A stretch of DNA of 64,000 nt from JAIBJN01 sp035762005. GTDB lineage: Bacteria > Actinomycetota > Thermoleophilia > Gaiellales > Gaiellaceae. Of this stretch, positions 16,322 through 25,196 are shown in pieces. Location of the stretch: NCBI GenBank assembly GCA_035762005.1, contig DASTQA010000039.1, positions 62,001 to 126,000 of the forward strand. The letters run 5' to 3'. Under the pieces are notes generated by a model that was not told the origin of the DNA, made no database searches, and saw only the letters and a list, made by a program, of their open reading frames with translations. Made by a program: the position numbers and the translations under genes. Numbering within the stretch: position 1 is the first letter of the stretch; each line of letters opens with the position of its first letter.

Positions 16322-18145
16322 GTGGCCGCGTCGCACCCCTACCTGCGCACGTTCGTCCGCCTTCTCGGCTTCCTGCGGCCGTACCGCTGGTCGCTCGCCG
16401 TCTCCGTCGTCCTCGCGGTCGGCTCCCAGGCGGCGGCGGTCACGATCGCGTTCCTCACCGGCGACGCGCTCCAGAGCGCCGTCGAGTCGCAGGAGCGGAG
16501 CGGGCTCTGGACGCTCGCCCTCGCCGTGCTCGTCGTCGGCTTCGTCCGCGCGCTCTTCATGGTCGGCCGCCGCCTGATCTCGGGCCGGCAGGCGCTCGGG
16601 GTCGAGTACGACATGCGCGACGCCGTCTACGCGAAGCTCCTCCGCCTCTCGTTCGGGTTCTACGACCGCCACCAGACGGGCCAGCTCATGTCCCGCGCGA
16701 CGGTGGACCTGCAGGCGGTGCGGTTCTTCCTCGGGTACGGCCTCATCTTCTTCTTCCAGCACATCCTCACGATCGTCGGCGTGACGGTCGCGCTCTTCGT
16801 CCTCGACTGGCGCCTCGCGCTCGCGGCCACCGCCTTCACGCCGGTGCTCGTGCTCGTCGCCTACCGCTACAGCCGCGTCTCGCACCCGGTGCTGCGGGAC
16901 GTGCAGCAGAAGATGGCGGACGTGGCCACGGTCGCCGAGGAGAACATCGTCGGCGTCCACGTCGTCAAGTCGTTCGCCCAGGAGCGGAACGAGTCGGCGA
17001 AGTTCGCCGCGAGGACCGAGAGCGTCTTCTCCCGGTCGATCGAGGCGAACCGCCAGCGGGCGACCTACGTGCCGCTCCTCTCCTTCCTCCCGCTCCTCGC
17101 GCAGGCGACGGTGCTCCTCCTCGGCGGCCGGATGGTCGCGAACGGGACCCTCGGCCTCGACGCGTTCTTCGCCTTCAACGTCCTCGTCCTCATGCTCGTC
17201 ATGCCGCTCCGGATGCTCGGGATGTGGATCGGGCAGGCCCAGCGCGCGACGGCGTCGGGCGAGCGGATCTTCGAGGTGATCGACGAGCTCGAAGACGTCA
17301 AGGACGCGCCGGACGCGCGCGACCTCCCGCCGGGCGACGGCCGCATCGCCTTCGAGGGAGCCGGCTTCCGCTACGCCTCCGGCCCGCCGGTGCTCAGGGA
17401 GATCGATCTCGAGATCGAGCCCGGACGCACGATCGCGCTCATCGGCCACACGGGCTCGGGAAAGACGACCCTCGCCTCGCTCGTCCCCCGCTTCTACGAC
17501 GTCACCGAGGGTCGCCTGACGATCGACGGCGTCGACGTTCGCGACCTGAGGCTCTCGTCGCTCCGCCGGGCGATCGGGATCGTCGCCCAGGACCCGTTCC
17601 TCTTCTCGGCGACCGTGCGGGAGAACATCGCCTTCGGCGCGCCGGGCGCGTTTGACGAGGACGTCGTGCGCGCGGCGACGCTCGCGCAGGCCCACGAGTT
17701 CGTCGAGGAGCTCCCGCACGGCTACGACACGGTCATCGGCGAGCGCGGAATCACGCTCTCCGGCGGCCAGCGGCAGCGGATCGCCATCGCCCGCGCGCTC
17801 ATCCTCGATCCGCGGATCCTCATCCTCGACGACGCCACCGCCTCGGTCGACGCGACGACGGAGGCGCGCATCCGTCTCGGGCTCCGGGAGGCGATGAAGG
17901 GGCGGACGACGCTCATCGTCGCGCACCGGCTCTCGACGATCGCCCTCGCGGACGAGCTCGTCGTCCTCGACGGCGGGCGCGTCGCCGCGCGCGGGACGCA
18001 GGAGGACCTCCTCGAGCGCAGCCCCGTCTTCCGGGAGATCTACGAGCACGGCCTGCTCGAGCGCGAGTTCGCGGAGCGCGTCGAGGCCGCCGCCGACGAG
18101 CGCGAGCCGGACGCCGAGCGCATGGAGGCCGCGGGAGCGTCGTGA
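16322..18145 (+). CDS. ABC exporter half-transporter with degenerate Walker B (subunit 1)
   Basis: 607 residues from the GTG at 16322; a TTG at 16310 in the same frame is the alternative. Six membrane helices span about residues 20-310, with the ATPase domain from about 340. Walker A is GHTGSGKT (375-382), the signature is a normal LSGGQ (479-483), but Walker B ends ILDD: Asp504 stands where the catalytic Glu should be. This is the pattern of the degenerate half of heterodimeric type IV exporters such as TM287/288 and BmrCD. The partner is the next gene. Substrate unknown; multidrug or lipid-like compounds are typical. Confidence 0.92.
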   Translation: MAASHPYLRTFVRLLGFLRPYRWSLAVSVVLAVGSQAAAVTIAFLTGDALQSAVESQERSGLWTLALAVLVVGFVRALFMVGRRLISGRQALGVEYDMRDAVYAKLLRLSFGFYDRHQTGQLMSRATVDLQAVRFFLGYGLIFFFQHILTIVGVTVALFVLDWRLALAATAFTPVLVLVAYRYSRVSHPVLRDVQQKMADVATVAEENIVGVHVVKSFAQERNESAKFAARTESVFSRSIEANRQRATYVPLLSFLPLLAQATVLLLGGRMVANGTLGLDAFFAFNVLVLMLVMPLRMLGMWIGQAQRATASGERIFEVIDELEDVKDAPDARDLPPGDGRIAFEGAGFRYASGPPVLREIDLEIEPGRTIALIGHTGSGKTTLASLVPRFYDVTEGRLTIDGVDVRDLRLSSLRRAIGIVAQDPFLFSATVRENIAFGAPGAFDEDVVRAATLAQAHEFVEELPHGYDTVIGERGITLSGGQRQRIAIARALILDPRILILDDATASVDATTEARIRLGLREAMKGRTTLIVAHRLSTIALADELVVLDGGRVAARGTQEDLLERSPVFREIYEHGLLEREFAERVEAAADEREPDAERMEAAGAS

Positions 18146-18356
18146 CCGGCCGTCTCGCATCCGGCACGCCCCCGCGCGCCACGCGCGCGCTTCTCGGCGG
18201 TAGGCTCGAGCCATCGGGTCGGGGAGGTGGGTCTCCCGCTCTGGACGCGCGCGCGCGTGGAGTTGTAGTGGCCGGTTCCGCCGGGGCCGCCGGGAGCCGG
18301 GGCGGCGCCGCGCACGGACTCCCGGGTCGCGAGCGGACGCGAGGCGGGCGAGGCCG

Positions 18357-20159
18357 ATGAGGGTCTGGCAGCCGGGATCGCACCTGACGATGCAGCGCGG
18401 CGGCGAGGTGGGCGACTGGTCGTGGGCGCGGACGGCGAAGCGCATCTCGACGCTCGCCCGCCTGACGGCGCCCTACAAGGCCCGGACGGCCCTCGCCGTC
18501 GGCTCGCTCGTCGCCGCGACCCTCACCGCGCTCGCGCCCCCGTTCCTCGCCAAGCTGGCCATCGACGACGGCATCGGCGAGGGCGACCTCGGCCACCTGA
18601 CCCTCATCGTCGCGCTCTTCGTCGCCGCCGGCCTCGCCAACCTCGGGACGAGCGCGGCGCAGACGTACTTCACCGGCTGGACCGGCGAGCGCATCCTCGC
18701 CGACCTGCGCAACACGCTCTTCCGGCACTTGCAGCGGCTCTCGCTCGGCTTCTACGAGCGCAACCGCGCCGGGGTCGTCATCAGCCGCCTCACGAACGAC
18801 GTCGAGGCGCTCGACCAGCTCGTGACGGACGGAGTCACGAGCCTCTTCCAGAACACGCTCCTGCTCCTCGGCTCGGCGGTCATCCTCTTCTTCCTCGACT
18901 GGCGCCTCGCCCTCGCCGCCCTCGCCGTCTTCCCGCTCATGGCGATCGCGACGAGCGTCTTCCGGGTCCGCTCCTCACGCGCCTACCGGGCGGTGCGCGA
19001 GCGCCTCGGCCTCGTCACGGCGACGCTCGCGGAGGACATCGCCGGCATGCGGGTCGTCCAGTCCTTCACCCGCGAGGAGGCGAACCAGCGCCAGTTCCGC
19101 GACGTGAACCGCCGCTACCGCGAGTCGAACCAGGAGACCGTCGTCCTCAACGGCCTCTACTTCCCGTTCGTCGACTTCCTCTCCGCCGTCGCGACCGCGA
19201 CCGTGCTCGGCTTCGGCGGCTGGCTCGCGCTCAACGGGGACGTGACGGTCGGGACGCTCTTCGCCTTCCTGCTCTACCTGTCCAACTTCTTCGACCCGGT
19301 CCAGCAGCTCTCGCAGCTCTACAACACGTTCCTCTCGGCCGTCGCCGCTCTGGACAAGATCATGGAGGTCATGGACGAGGAGCCTCAGATCGTCGACCGG
19401 CCCGACGCGCGTGAGTTGCCGCCGATCGACGGCCGCGTCCGCTTCGAGGACGTGCGCTTCGGGTACGGCGACGGCCCCGAGATCCTCCACGGGATCGACC
19501 TCGACGTCCCCGCGGGGACGACCGTCGCCCTCGTCGGCCACACGGGGGCCGGCAAGTCGACGATTGCGAAGCTCCTCGCCCGCTTCTACGACCCCCGCGC
19601 CGGGCGGATCTCGATCGACGGCCACGACCTGCGCGACGTGACGCAGGAGAGCCTGCGCCGCCAGCTCGGCATCGTCCCCCAGGAGGGGTTCCTCTTCGCC
19701 GGCACGGTGCGCGAGAACATCGCCTTCGGACGGGCGGACGCGAGCGACGAGGAGGTCGCGGCCGCGGCGCGGGCCGTCGGCGCGGAGGACTTCGTCCTCG
19801 AGCTCGAGGGCGGCTACGAGACCGAGGTCGCGGAGCGCGGGAGCCGCCTGTCGCTCGGCCAGCGCCAGCTCGTCGCCTTCGCCCGCGCGCTCCTCGCCGA
19901 CCCGAGGATCCTCGTCCTCGACGAGGCGACCTCGAGCGTCGACATCGGGACGGAGCGGCGGATCGAGGTCGCGCTCCGCCGCCTGCTCGCGGGGCGCACC
20001 GCCTTCATCATCGCGCACCGCCTCTCGACCATCCGCCGGGCAGACCTCATCGTCGTCCTCGAGCACGGCCGCATCGTCGAGCAGGGGAGCCACGACGAGC
20101 TCGTCGCGCTCGGCGGCCGGTACCGCTCGCTCTACGGCGACTGGGCCACGGCCGCCTGA
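18357..20159 (+). CDS. ABC exporter half-transporter with consensus catalytic site (subunit 2)
   Basis: 600 residues. Six helices between about 45 and 335, ATPase domain from about 358. Walker A GHTGAGKS (394-401), Walker B ILVLDEATSSVD with the catalytic Glu523 intact, but the signature is LSLGQ (498-502), a departure from LSGGQ. In a dimer with the preceding gene product, this odd signature pairs with the Glu-to-Asp Walker site, so both changes fall in the same composite ATP site and the other site is fully canonical. The first 30 residues are a hydrophilic extension. A 211-bp spacer separates the two genes and holds a GGCTCGAGCC palindrome (18203-18212) overlapping a TAGGCT hexamer. Confidence 0.92.
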   Translation: MRVWQPGSHLTMQRGGEVGDWSWARTAKRISTLARLTAPYKARTALAVGSLVAATLTALAPPFLAKLAIDDGIGEGDLGHLTLIVALFVAAGLANLGTSAAQTYFTGWTGERILADLRNTLFRHLQRLSLGFYERNRAGVVISRLTNDVEALDQLVTDGVTSLFQNTLLLLGSAVILFFLDWRLALAALAVFPLMAIATSVFRVRSSRAYRAVRERLGLVTATLAEDIAGMRVVQSFTREEANQRQFRDVNRRYRESNQETVVLNGLYFPFVDFLSAVATATVLGFGGWLALNGDVTVGTLFAFLLYLSNFFDPVQQLSQLYNTFLSAVAALDKIMEVMDEEPQIVDRPDARELPPIDGRVRFEDVRFGYGDGPEILHGIDLDVPAGTTVALVGHTGAGKSTIAKLLARFYDPRAGRISIDGHDLRDVTQESLRRQLGIVPQEGFLFAGTVRENIAFGRADASDEEVAAAARAVGAEDFVLELEGGYETEVAERGSRLSLGQRQLVAFARALLADPRILVLDEATSSVDIGTERRIEVALRRLLAGRTAFIIAHRLSTIRRADLIVVLEHGRIVEQGSHDELVALGGRYRSLYGDWATAA

Positions 20160-20178
20160 CCCCGGCCGCCCCGTCCCG

Positions 20179-20184
20179 TATCCT
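20179..20184 (+). promoter_or_regulatory. -10 element for the membrane protein gene at 20192
   Basis: TATCCT, 7 nt before the GTG start; predicts a leaderless transcript independent of the ABC genes. Confidence 0.4.
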
Positions 20185-20191
20185 CCGGCGC

Positions 20192-20896
20192 GTGAATCCA
20201 CTCGACGGGGTCTTCCGCGAGGCCTGGGAGCTCTGGAAGGGCCACTGGCGGCACTTCGCCACCATCGCCCTCGTCGTCTACGTCGTCGTCGCCCTGATCG
20301 GGATCCTGCTCGTGGCCTCGCTCGGCCTCCTCGGCGCCTTGCTCGCGCTCCTCGTCACGCTGGCGGGAGCCTTCTGGCTCCAGGGGACGCTCATCGAGGC
20401 CGTCAGGGACGTCCGCGACGGCCGCGCCGACCTCTCGGTGAAGGCGACGTTCGAGCGCGTGCTCCCGCGGTTGAACCGGATCGCCCTCGCCGGCATCGTC
20501 CTCGCCGTCGCCATCGGGCTCGGGTTCATCCTCTTCGTCGTCCCCGGTCTCTTCCTCATGACGATCTGGCTCATGGTCATCCCGGCGATCGTCCTCGAGG
20601 ACCGCGGCCTGGGGGAGGCGTTCGACCGGAGCCGCGAGCTCGTGCGCGGCAACGGCTGGAACCTCTTCCTCGTCATCATCCTGACGTTCATCCTCATTAT
20701 CGGCGTGTCGCTCGCCCTGCGGATCCTGCTCTCCCCGCTCGAGGACTGGATCGCCGGGCTGATCGCCGACCTGCTCGGCAACACGATCGTCGCTCCGTTC
20801 GCCGTCGTCGTCTGGACGCTCTCGTACTACCGCCTCAGAGCCCGGGAGCAGCTCACCGAGGCGCCCGCGGCCGCCGCGGGCGAGTTTCGAGCCTAG
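20192..20896 (+). CDS. Polytopic membrane protein, GlpQ-membrane-domain-like
   Basis: 234 residues, GTG start. Begins NPLDGVFREAWELWKGHWRH, a pattern common to DUF-type membrane proteins related to the membrane domain of glycerophosphodiester phosphodiesterases. About six hydrophobic segments (near 23-45, 48-62, 95-118, 122-140, 160-182, 190-215), with the conserved stretch VLEDRGLGEAFDRSREL between them. No enzymatic motif. Its role is unknown; it may share a transcript with the protease gene 22 bp downstream. Confidence 0.7.
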   Translation: MNPLDGVFREAWELWKGHWRHFATIALVVYVVVALIGILLVASLGLLGALLALLVTLAGAFWLQGTLIEAVRDVRDGRADLSVKATFERVLPRLNRIALAGIVLAVAIGLGFILFVVPGLFLMTIWLMVIPAIVLEDRGLGEAFDRSRELVRGNGWNLFLVIILTFILIIGVSLALRILLSPLEDWIAGLIADLLGNTIVAPFAVVVWTLSYYRLRAREQLTEAPAAAAGEFRA

Positions 20897-20918
20897 TCGG
20901 GCCGAGCAGATCCCCGGC

Positions 20919-21965
20919 ATGCCCCTCGTGGCGCTCCTGTGCGCGCTGCTCGCGCTCGCGGCCGCGGGCTGCTCGACCGGCGACGACGGCGACGACGAGG
21001 CCGAGCCGCAGGCGCAGCGCCAGGCGGCGGAGAGCGACGGCGGTGACGGCGGGGACACGTTCGACCGCATCCCGGAGATCGTCGACGCCGTCTCTCCCAG
21101 CATCGTCGCCGTGCTCGTCACGGGCGCCGGCGGTGAGGGCGAGGGCAGCGGCGTCATCTGGAGCGAGGACGGCGTCGTCGTCACGAACGACCACGTCGTC
21201 TCCGGCGCCGACGAGATCGTCGTCGCGCTCGCCTCCGGCGAGCGCCTGCCCGCGACCGTCGAGGCGACCGACCCGCTCACCGACCTCGCCGTCGTCCGGG
21301 TCGAGCGCGAAGGGCTGCCGCCCGCGGAGTTCGCGGAGGAGCTGCCCGAGGTGGGCGAGCTCGCGGTGGCGATGGGGAATCCGCTCGGCTTCGAGAACAC
21401 GGTCACGGCCGGCATCGTCTCGGGCCTCCACCGCTCGCTCCCCTCGGGCGGGCAGACGCCCGCCCTCGTCGAGCTCATCCAGACCGACGCGGCCATCTCC
21501 CCCGGGAACTCGGGCGGCGCCCTCGTCGGGCTCGACGCCGAGGTGATCGGCGTCAACGTCGCCTACATCCCGCCGGAGCAGCGGGCCGTGGCGATCGGCT
21601 TCGCGATCCCCGCCCCGACCGTCGTCGACGTCGTCACCCAGCTCCTCGAGGAGGGAGAGGTCCGGCACGCCTTCCTCGGCATCCGCCCCGCCCCCCTGAC
21701 GCCCCAGCTCGCGGAGGAGTTCGGGATCGACGCCGACGAGGGCGTCGTCGTCCTCAGCGTCGTCGAGGGCTCCGGCGCGGAGGACGCGGGCCTCCGGCCG
21801 GGTGACGTCGTCGTCTCGGCGGACGGAGAGCGGCTCCGCGCCGTCGAGGACCTCTTCGAGCTCCTGCGCGCGAGGGAGCCAGGGGACCGGCTCGAGCTCG
21901 AGGTCCTCCGGGACGGCGACCGACAGACGATCGCCGTCGAGCTCACCGACCGGCCCGAGCAGTAG
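20919..21965 (+). CDS. HtrA/DegP-family serine protease, lipoprotein form
   Basis: 348 residues. Signal peptide with lipobox ending at Cys18 (LALAAAGCS), then an acidic, disordered linker to about residue 48. Trypsin-like domain with the full triad: His92 (TNDHVV), Asp122 (DLAVV), Ser198 (SPGNSGGAL). One C-terminal PDZ domain (about 255-340). HtrA proteases degrade or refold damaged exported proteins; lipid anchoring on the outer face of the membrane replaces the usual transmembrane helix. The gene lies between a membrane protein and an HD-like protein, with short gaps. Confidence 0.94.
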   Translation: MPLVALLCALLALAAAGCSTGDDGDDEAEPQAQRQAAESDGGDGGDTFDRIPEIVDAVSPSIVAVLVTGAGGEGEGSGVIWSEDGVVVTNDHVVSGADEIVVALASGERLPATVEATDPLTDLAVVRVEREGLPPAEFAEELPEVGELAVAMGNPLGFENTVTAGIVSGLHRSLPSGGQTPALVELIQTDAAISPGNSGGALVGLDAEVIGVNVAYIPPEQRAVAIGFAIPAPTVVDVVTQLLEEGEVRHAFLGIRPAPLTPQLAEEFGIDADEGVVVLSVVEGSGAEDAGLRPGDVVVSADGERLRAVEDLFELLRAREPGDRLELEVLRDGDRQTIAVELTDRPEQ

Positions 21966-21969
21966 GGAG

Positions 21970-21975
21970 TACCCT
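21970..21975 (+). promoter_or_regulatory. -10 element for the HD-like gene
   Basis: TACCCT, 7 nt before the ATG at 21983, overlapping the end of the protease gene by position only. Confidence 0.4.
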
Positions 21976-21982
21976 CAGGCGC

Positions 21983-22864
21983 ATGGCCGAGCTCGACCCG
22001 GAGACCGAGGAGCGGATCGACGAGCCGGTCGCCGAGGAGGCCGAGCGCGAGACCCTTCTCACCCCCGCGCAGGCGACGGCGCGCATGCGGATCAACGTGC
22101 CCCCGCGCGCCAACCGGAAGCTGCGGACGCTCGTCGAGCGCGTGAACGCGGACGAGCAGCTCAAGAGCTGGTGGCACGTGGCGAACGTGAACGCCGTGAA
22201 GCGGCTCGAGATCAACGACCACTCCTGGGTCCACATCCAGATCGTCGCGAACATCGGCCTGAAGCTCCTGCGCCAGCTCGTGAAGAACGGCGTCGAGCCG
22301 GGGGTCGTCCGTGACTACGGCATGAGCCGGGACGACGCCGAGGTCGTCGTCGCGCTCGGGGCGTTCCTGCACTGCATCGGGATGGCCGTCCACCGCGACC
22401 GGCACGAGGACTGGAGCCTCTTCCTCGCCGAGCCGAAGCTGCACGAGCTCCTGGACGGCCTCTACGAGGAGCCCGACCTCACCGTCATCGCCTCCGAGGT
22501 GCTCCAGGCGATCACGAGCCACCGCGAGTACGGGAGGCCGCTCACGCTCGAGGCGGGGATCCTCCGCGTCGCGGACGCGCTCGACATGGCCGAGGGCCGC
22601 TCCCGCATCCCCTTCCAGCACGGCCGCGTCTCCATCCACTCCCTCTCGGCGGCCGCGATCGAGGGCGTCGAGATCAAGGACGGCGAGAAGGCGCCCGTCC
22701 TGATCGAGATCACGATGAACAACTCGTCCGGCATCTACCAGGTGGACGAGCTCCTGAAGGCGAAGCTCCGCGGCTCGGGCCTGGAGCCGTACGTCGAGGT
22801 GGTCGCCCGCATCGACACGGAGGCCGAGAAGAGCCTCATCCCGCTCTACCGCCTCGAGCTCTGA
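21983..22864 (+). CDS. HD-superfamily-like protein with Cys in place of the HD aspartate
   Basis: 293 residues. Shows the helical HD phosphohydrolase layout: His84 (DHSWVHIQIV), the central pair at 130-131, further histidines in MAVHRDRHE, and the late Asp in RVADALDMAEG. The central pair, which gives the family its name, reads His-Cys (AFLHCIGM) instead of His-Asp. The remaining order matches proteins that normally read LLHDIGMSVHR. A C-terminal region of about 90 residues (VEIKDGEKAPVLIEITMNN) may bind a ligand. With a key metal ligand replaced, activity may be altered or lost. Substrate unknown. Confidence 0.75.
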   Translation: MAELDPETEERIDEPVAEEAERETLLTPAQATARMRINVPPRANRKLRTLVERVNADEQLKSWWHVANVNAVKRLEINDHSWVHIQIVANIGLKLLRQLVKNGVEPGVVRDYGMSRDDAEVVVALGAFLHCIGMAVHRDRHEDWSLFLAEPKLHELLDGLYEEPDLTVIASEVLQAITSHREYGRPLTLEAGILRVADALDMAEGRSRIPFQHGRVSIHSLSAAAIEGVEIKDGEKAPVLIEITMNNSSGIYQVDELLKAKLRGSGLEPYVEVVARIDTEAEKSLIPLYRLEL

Positions 22865-22889
22865 GGCCTGCCGCGGCCCGCGGCGCGGC

Positions 22890-22895
22890 TACAAT
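22890..22895 (+). promoter_or_regulatory. -10 element for tRNA-Gln
   Basis: TACAAT, 10 nt before the 5' end of the mature tRNA. The -35 region is not recognisable. Confidence 0.5.
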
Positions 22896-22905
22896 GGCCG
22901 GGCGT

Positions 22906-22976
22906 TGCGGGGTCGTCTAACGGTAGGACGCCCGGCTCTGGACCGGGTAGTCTAGGTTCGAATCCTAGCCCCGCAG
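22906..22976 (+). tRNA. tRNA-Gln (anticodon CTG)
   Basis: 71 nt. Acceptor arms TGCGGGG and CCCCGCA pair fully; anticodon stem CCCGG/CCGGG encloses the loop CTCTGGA with anticodon CTG, reading CAG codons; T arm contains GGTTCGAATCC. The discriminator is G and the 3' CCA is not encoded. No glutaminyl-tRNA synthetase is in the window; with the gltX found at 48 kb, charging through Glu-tRNA-Gln and GatCAB is likely. Confidence 0.96.
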
Positions 22977-22989
22977 CCTCGACGAAAAG

Positions 22990-23011
22990 CCCTGCACCAG
23001 CGGGGTTTTTT
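22990..23011 (+). terminator. Rho-independent terminator after tRNA-Gln
   Basis: CCCTGC, loop ACCA, GCGGGG (one T-G pair), followed by six T. It is the only classical U-tract terminator I found in the window. Confidence 0.9.
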
Positions 23012-23098
23012 GTTGCCGGTCGTGCCGACCCGAGTTCGCGCGGAGAGCCCTGACCGCGGCCCGAGCGAGCGGGCCGCCAGGAGCGTCGGCAAGGCTCG

Positions 23099-23461
23099 CT
23101 ACGGCGCCTGCGTCCAGCGCACGAGCGCCTCGCTGGCCCGCTCCAGCCCGCGCCGGTGGACGAGCTCCGCGAGCGCGCTCGCCGCAGCCTTCGGCCGCCG
23201 GCCCGCGAGGCCGGCCAGGCACGCGAGCACGGCGTGCGCCTCCTCGAAGCCGACGTCCGGGAGGTCGCCGCAGTACCTCGCGTGCCACCGGAGTGCCGCC
23301 CGGCGGAACCTCCTGGGGTCGTCCACCAGGAGGAGGACGAGCTCGAGTGCGTCCGGGAGGCTGACGAAGTCGAGCTGGGCGGCCGCGGCGAGAGCGACCG
23401 TGGCGTCGCCGGTCTCGAGCGCGCGCCGGAGGCGGCCGTAGTGCGAGCCCTGAGAGGTCAC
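23099..23461 (-). CDS. Small helical hypothetical protein
   Basis: 120 residues, GTG start. Entirely alpha-helical by composition (Ala, Leu, Arg, Glu), with conserved-looking stretches FVSLPDALELVLLLVDD and RRFRRAALRWHARYCGDLPDVG. Soluble, no membrane segment. I recognise the general style of an uncharacterised actinobacterial family but no function. It stands alone between tRNA-Gln and the malic enzyme gene. Confidence 0.6.
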   Translation of the reverse strand: MTSQGSHYGRLRRALETGDATVALAAAAQLDFVSLPDALELVLLLVDDPRRFRRAALRWHARYCGDLPDVGFEEAHAVLACLAGLAGRRPKAAASALAELVHRRGLERASEALVRWTQAP

Positions 23462-23566
23462 GAACTGATGTTCGCACGACGGGGCCGGTGGTGCCGCCCC
23501 GACGCCCGCTCCGTTCGGGCCGCAGCCTCACGGCAGCCGCGTCCGCGGGGGTTCTCCGTCGCCGGC

Positions 23567-25006
23567 TCAGGAGACGCCGACGGTGCGCCGCGCGACGCCG
23601 CTCGCCTCGGCGGCCCGGGCCACCGCCTCGGCGACGGCCGGCGCGACGCGGCGGTCGAAGACGCTCGGGATCACGTAGTCGGTCGCCACGTGGTCGGGCT
23701 CGACCGCGGCGGCCAGGGCGTGGGCGGCGGCGAGCTCCATCTCCCGGGTGATCGCGGTCGCCCGCGCGTCGAGCGCGCCGCGGAACACGCCCGGGAACGC
23801 GAGGACGTTGTTGATCTGGTTCGGGTAGTCGGAGCGGCCGGTGCCGACGACCGCGGCCAGGTGCTCGATCTCCTCCGGCGCGATCTCCGGCGTCGGGTTC
23901 GCCATCGCGAAGACGATCGCGCCGTCGGCCATCGCCCGGATACCCTCGACGCTGACGGCGCCCGGCGAGGAGAGGCCGATGTAGACGTCGGCGCCCGCGA
24001 GCGCCTCGTCGGCCGAGCCTCGGAGGTCGCCCGGGCTCGTCTCCTCGGCGAGAGCCGCCTTGAACGGGTCGAGACCGGGGCGGCCGGGATGGAGCACGCC
24101 GTGCCGGTCGCAGGAGACGACCCCGCCCGCCCCGGCGGCGATCAGCATGCGCGCCGTCGCGGCGCCCGCGGCTCCCGCGCCGGTGACGACGACGCGAACC
24201 TCCTCGAGCCGCTTGCCGACGACGCGGAGCGCGTTCAGGAGAGCGGCGAGGACGACGATCGCCGTCCCGTGCTGGTCGTCGTGGAAGACGGGGATGTCCA
24301 GCTGCTCGCGGAGGCGGGCCTCGATCTCGAAGCAGCGGGGCGCGGCGATGTCCTCGAGGTTGATCCCGCCGAAGACGGGCGCGAGCGCGGCCACCGTCCG
24401 GACGATCTCGTCGGAATCGGTCGTGCCGAGGCAGACCGGCCACGCGTCGACGCCGGCGAACTCCTTGAAGAGGATCGCCTTGCCCTCCATCACGGGCAGG
24501 GCCGCCTCGGGGCCGATGTCGCCGAGCCCGAGCACGGCCGTCCCGTCTGTCACGACGGCGACGGCGTTCTGCTTGATCGTCAGGTTCCAGACCTTCTCGG
24601 GATCCTCGGCGATCGCGCGGCAGATGCGCGCGACGCCCGGCGTGTACGCCATCGAGAGGTCGTCGCGCGTCTTCAGCGGCGCCTTCGGCACAACCTCGAG
24701 CTTCCCGCCGAGGTGGAGGAGGAACGTCCGGTCGGAGAGGTGCTCGACCTCGATCCCGGAGAGCGACTGCACGGCGTCGACGATGCGGCCGATGTGCGCC
24801 TCGTCCGCCGCGAGCACGGTCACGTCGCGGACCTTCTTCCCGCGCTCGACGCGGACGAGGTCGATCGCGCCGAGGAGGCCGCCGGCGTCCCCGATCGCCC
24901 CGGCGAGGCGCGCGAACGACCCCGGGTGGTCCTCGAGGTGGACACGGAGCGTCGCGCTGAAGGAGGCGGAGGGATGGAGCGGGGTGGCCCGTTCGCCGTC
25001 GGTCAC
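23567..25006 (-). CDS. Malic enzyme with N-terminal ACT domain
   Basis: 479 residues. Decarboxylates malate to pyruvate with NAD(P)+. An ACT ligand-binding domain occupies about residues 12-90 (SATLRVHLEDHPGSFARLAG), suggesting allosteric control by an amino acid. The catalytic part has the N-terminal malic motif SMAYTPGVARICRAI, PVMEGKAILFKEFAGVDAWP, the metal site FHDDQHGTAIVVLAAL, the nucleotide-binding TGAGAAGAATARML and the C-terminal FAMANPTPEIAP. GTG at 25006 begins the conserved part. It is divergent from the oxidoreductase operon at 25197, which could consume the pyruvate it makes. Confidence 0.94.
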   Translation of the reverse strand: MTDGERATPLHPSASFSATLRVHLEDHPGSFARLAGAIGDAGGLLGAIDLVRVERGKKVRDVTVLAADEAHIGRIVDAVQSLSGIEVEHLSDRTFLLHLGGKLEVVPKAPLKTRDDLSMAYTPGVARICRAIAEDPEKVWNLTIKQNAVAVVTDGTAVLGLGDIGPEAALPVMEGKAILFKEFAGVDAWPVCLGTTDSDEIVRTVAALAPVFGGINLEDIAAPRCFEIEARLREQLDIPVFHDDQHGTAIVVLAALLNALRVVGKRLEEVRVVVTGAGAAGAATARMLIAAGAGGVVSCDRHGVLHPGRPGLDPFKAALAEETSPGDLRGSADEALAGADVYIGLSSPGAVSVEGIRAMADGAIVFAMANPTPEIAPEEIEHLAAVVGTGRSDYPNQINNVLAFPGVFRGALDARATAITREMELAAAHALAAAVEPDHVATDYVIPSVFDRRVAPAVAEAVARAAEASGVARRTVGVS

Positions 25007-25196
25007 GACCGCAAGTCTCGCGCCTCGGCGCGCCCCTCGCCAGGCAGGATCACACCGAGCCGCCCGCGGCCGTCCGTGCCACGCGGCGGAGGGCCGTGCC
25101 CCGGGCGGCGACGAGGGGACTGCGGGAAAGCCGCGGGCGAACCAGGGGTCTCCCCGACGGCGCGCACCCCGGGGAGCCGCAAGATCCGGAAACGAC

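Noticed and set aside
25007..25196. Cobalamin- or c-di-AMP-riboswitch-like stretches before the oxidoreductase operon
   Set aside because: Short resemblances only (GACTGCGGGAAAG, AACCAGGGG); no conserved box was intact and the genes give no reason for such a ligand.
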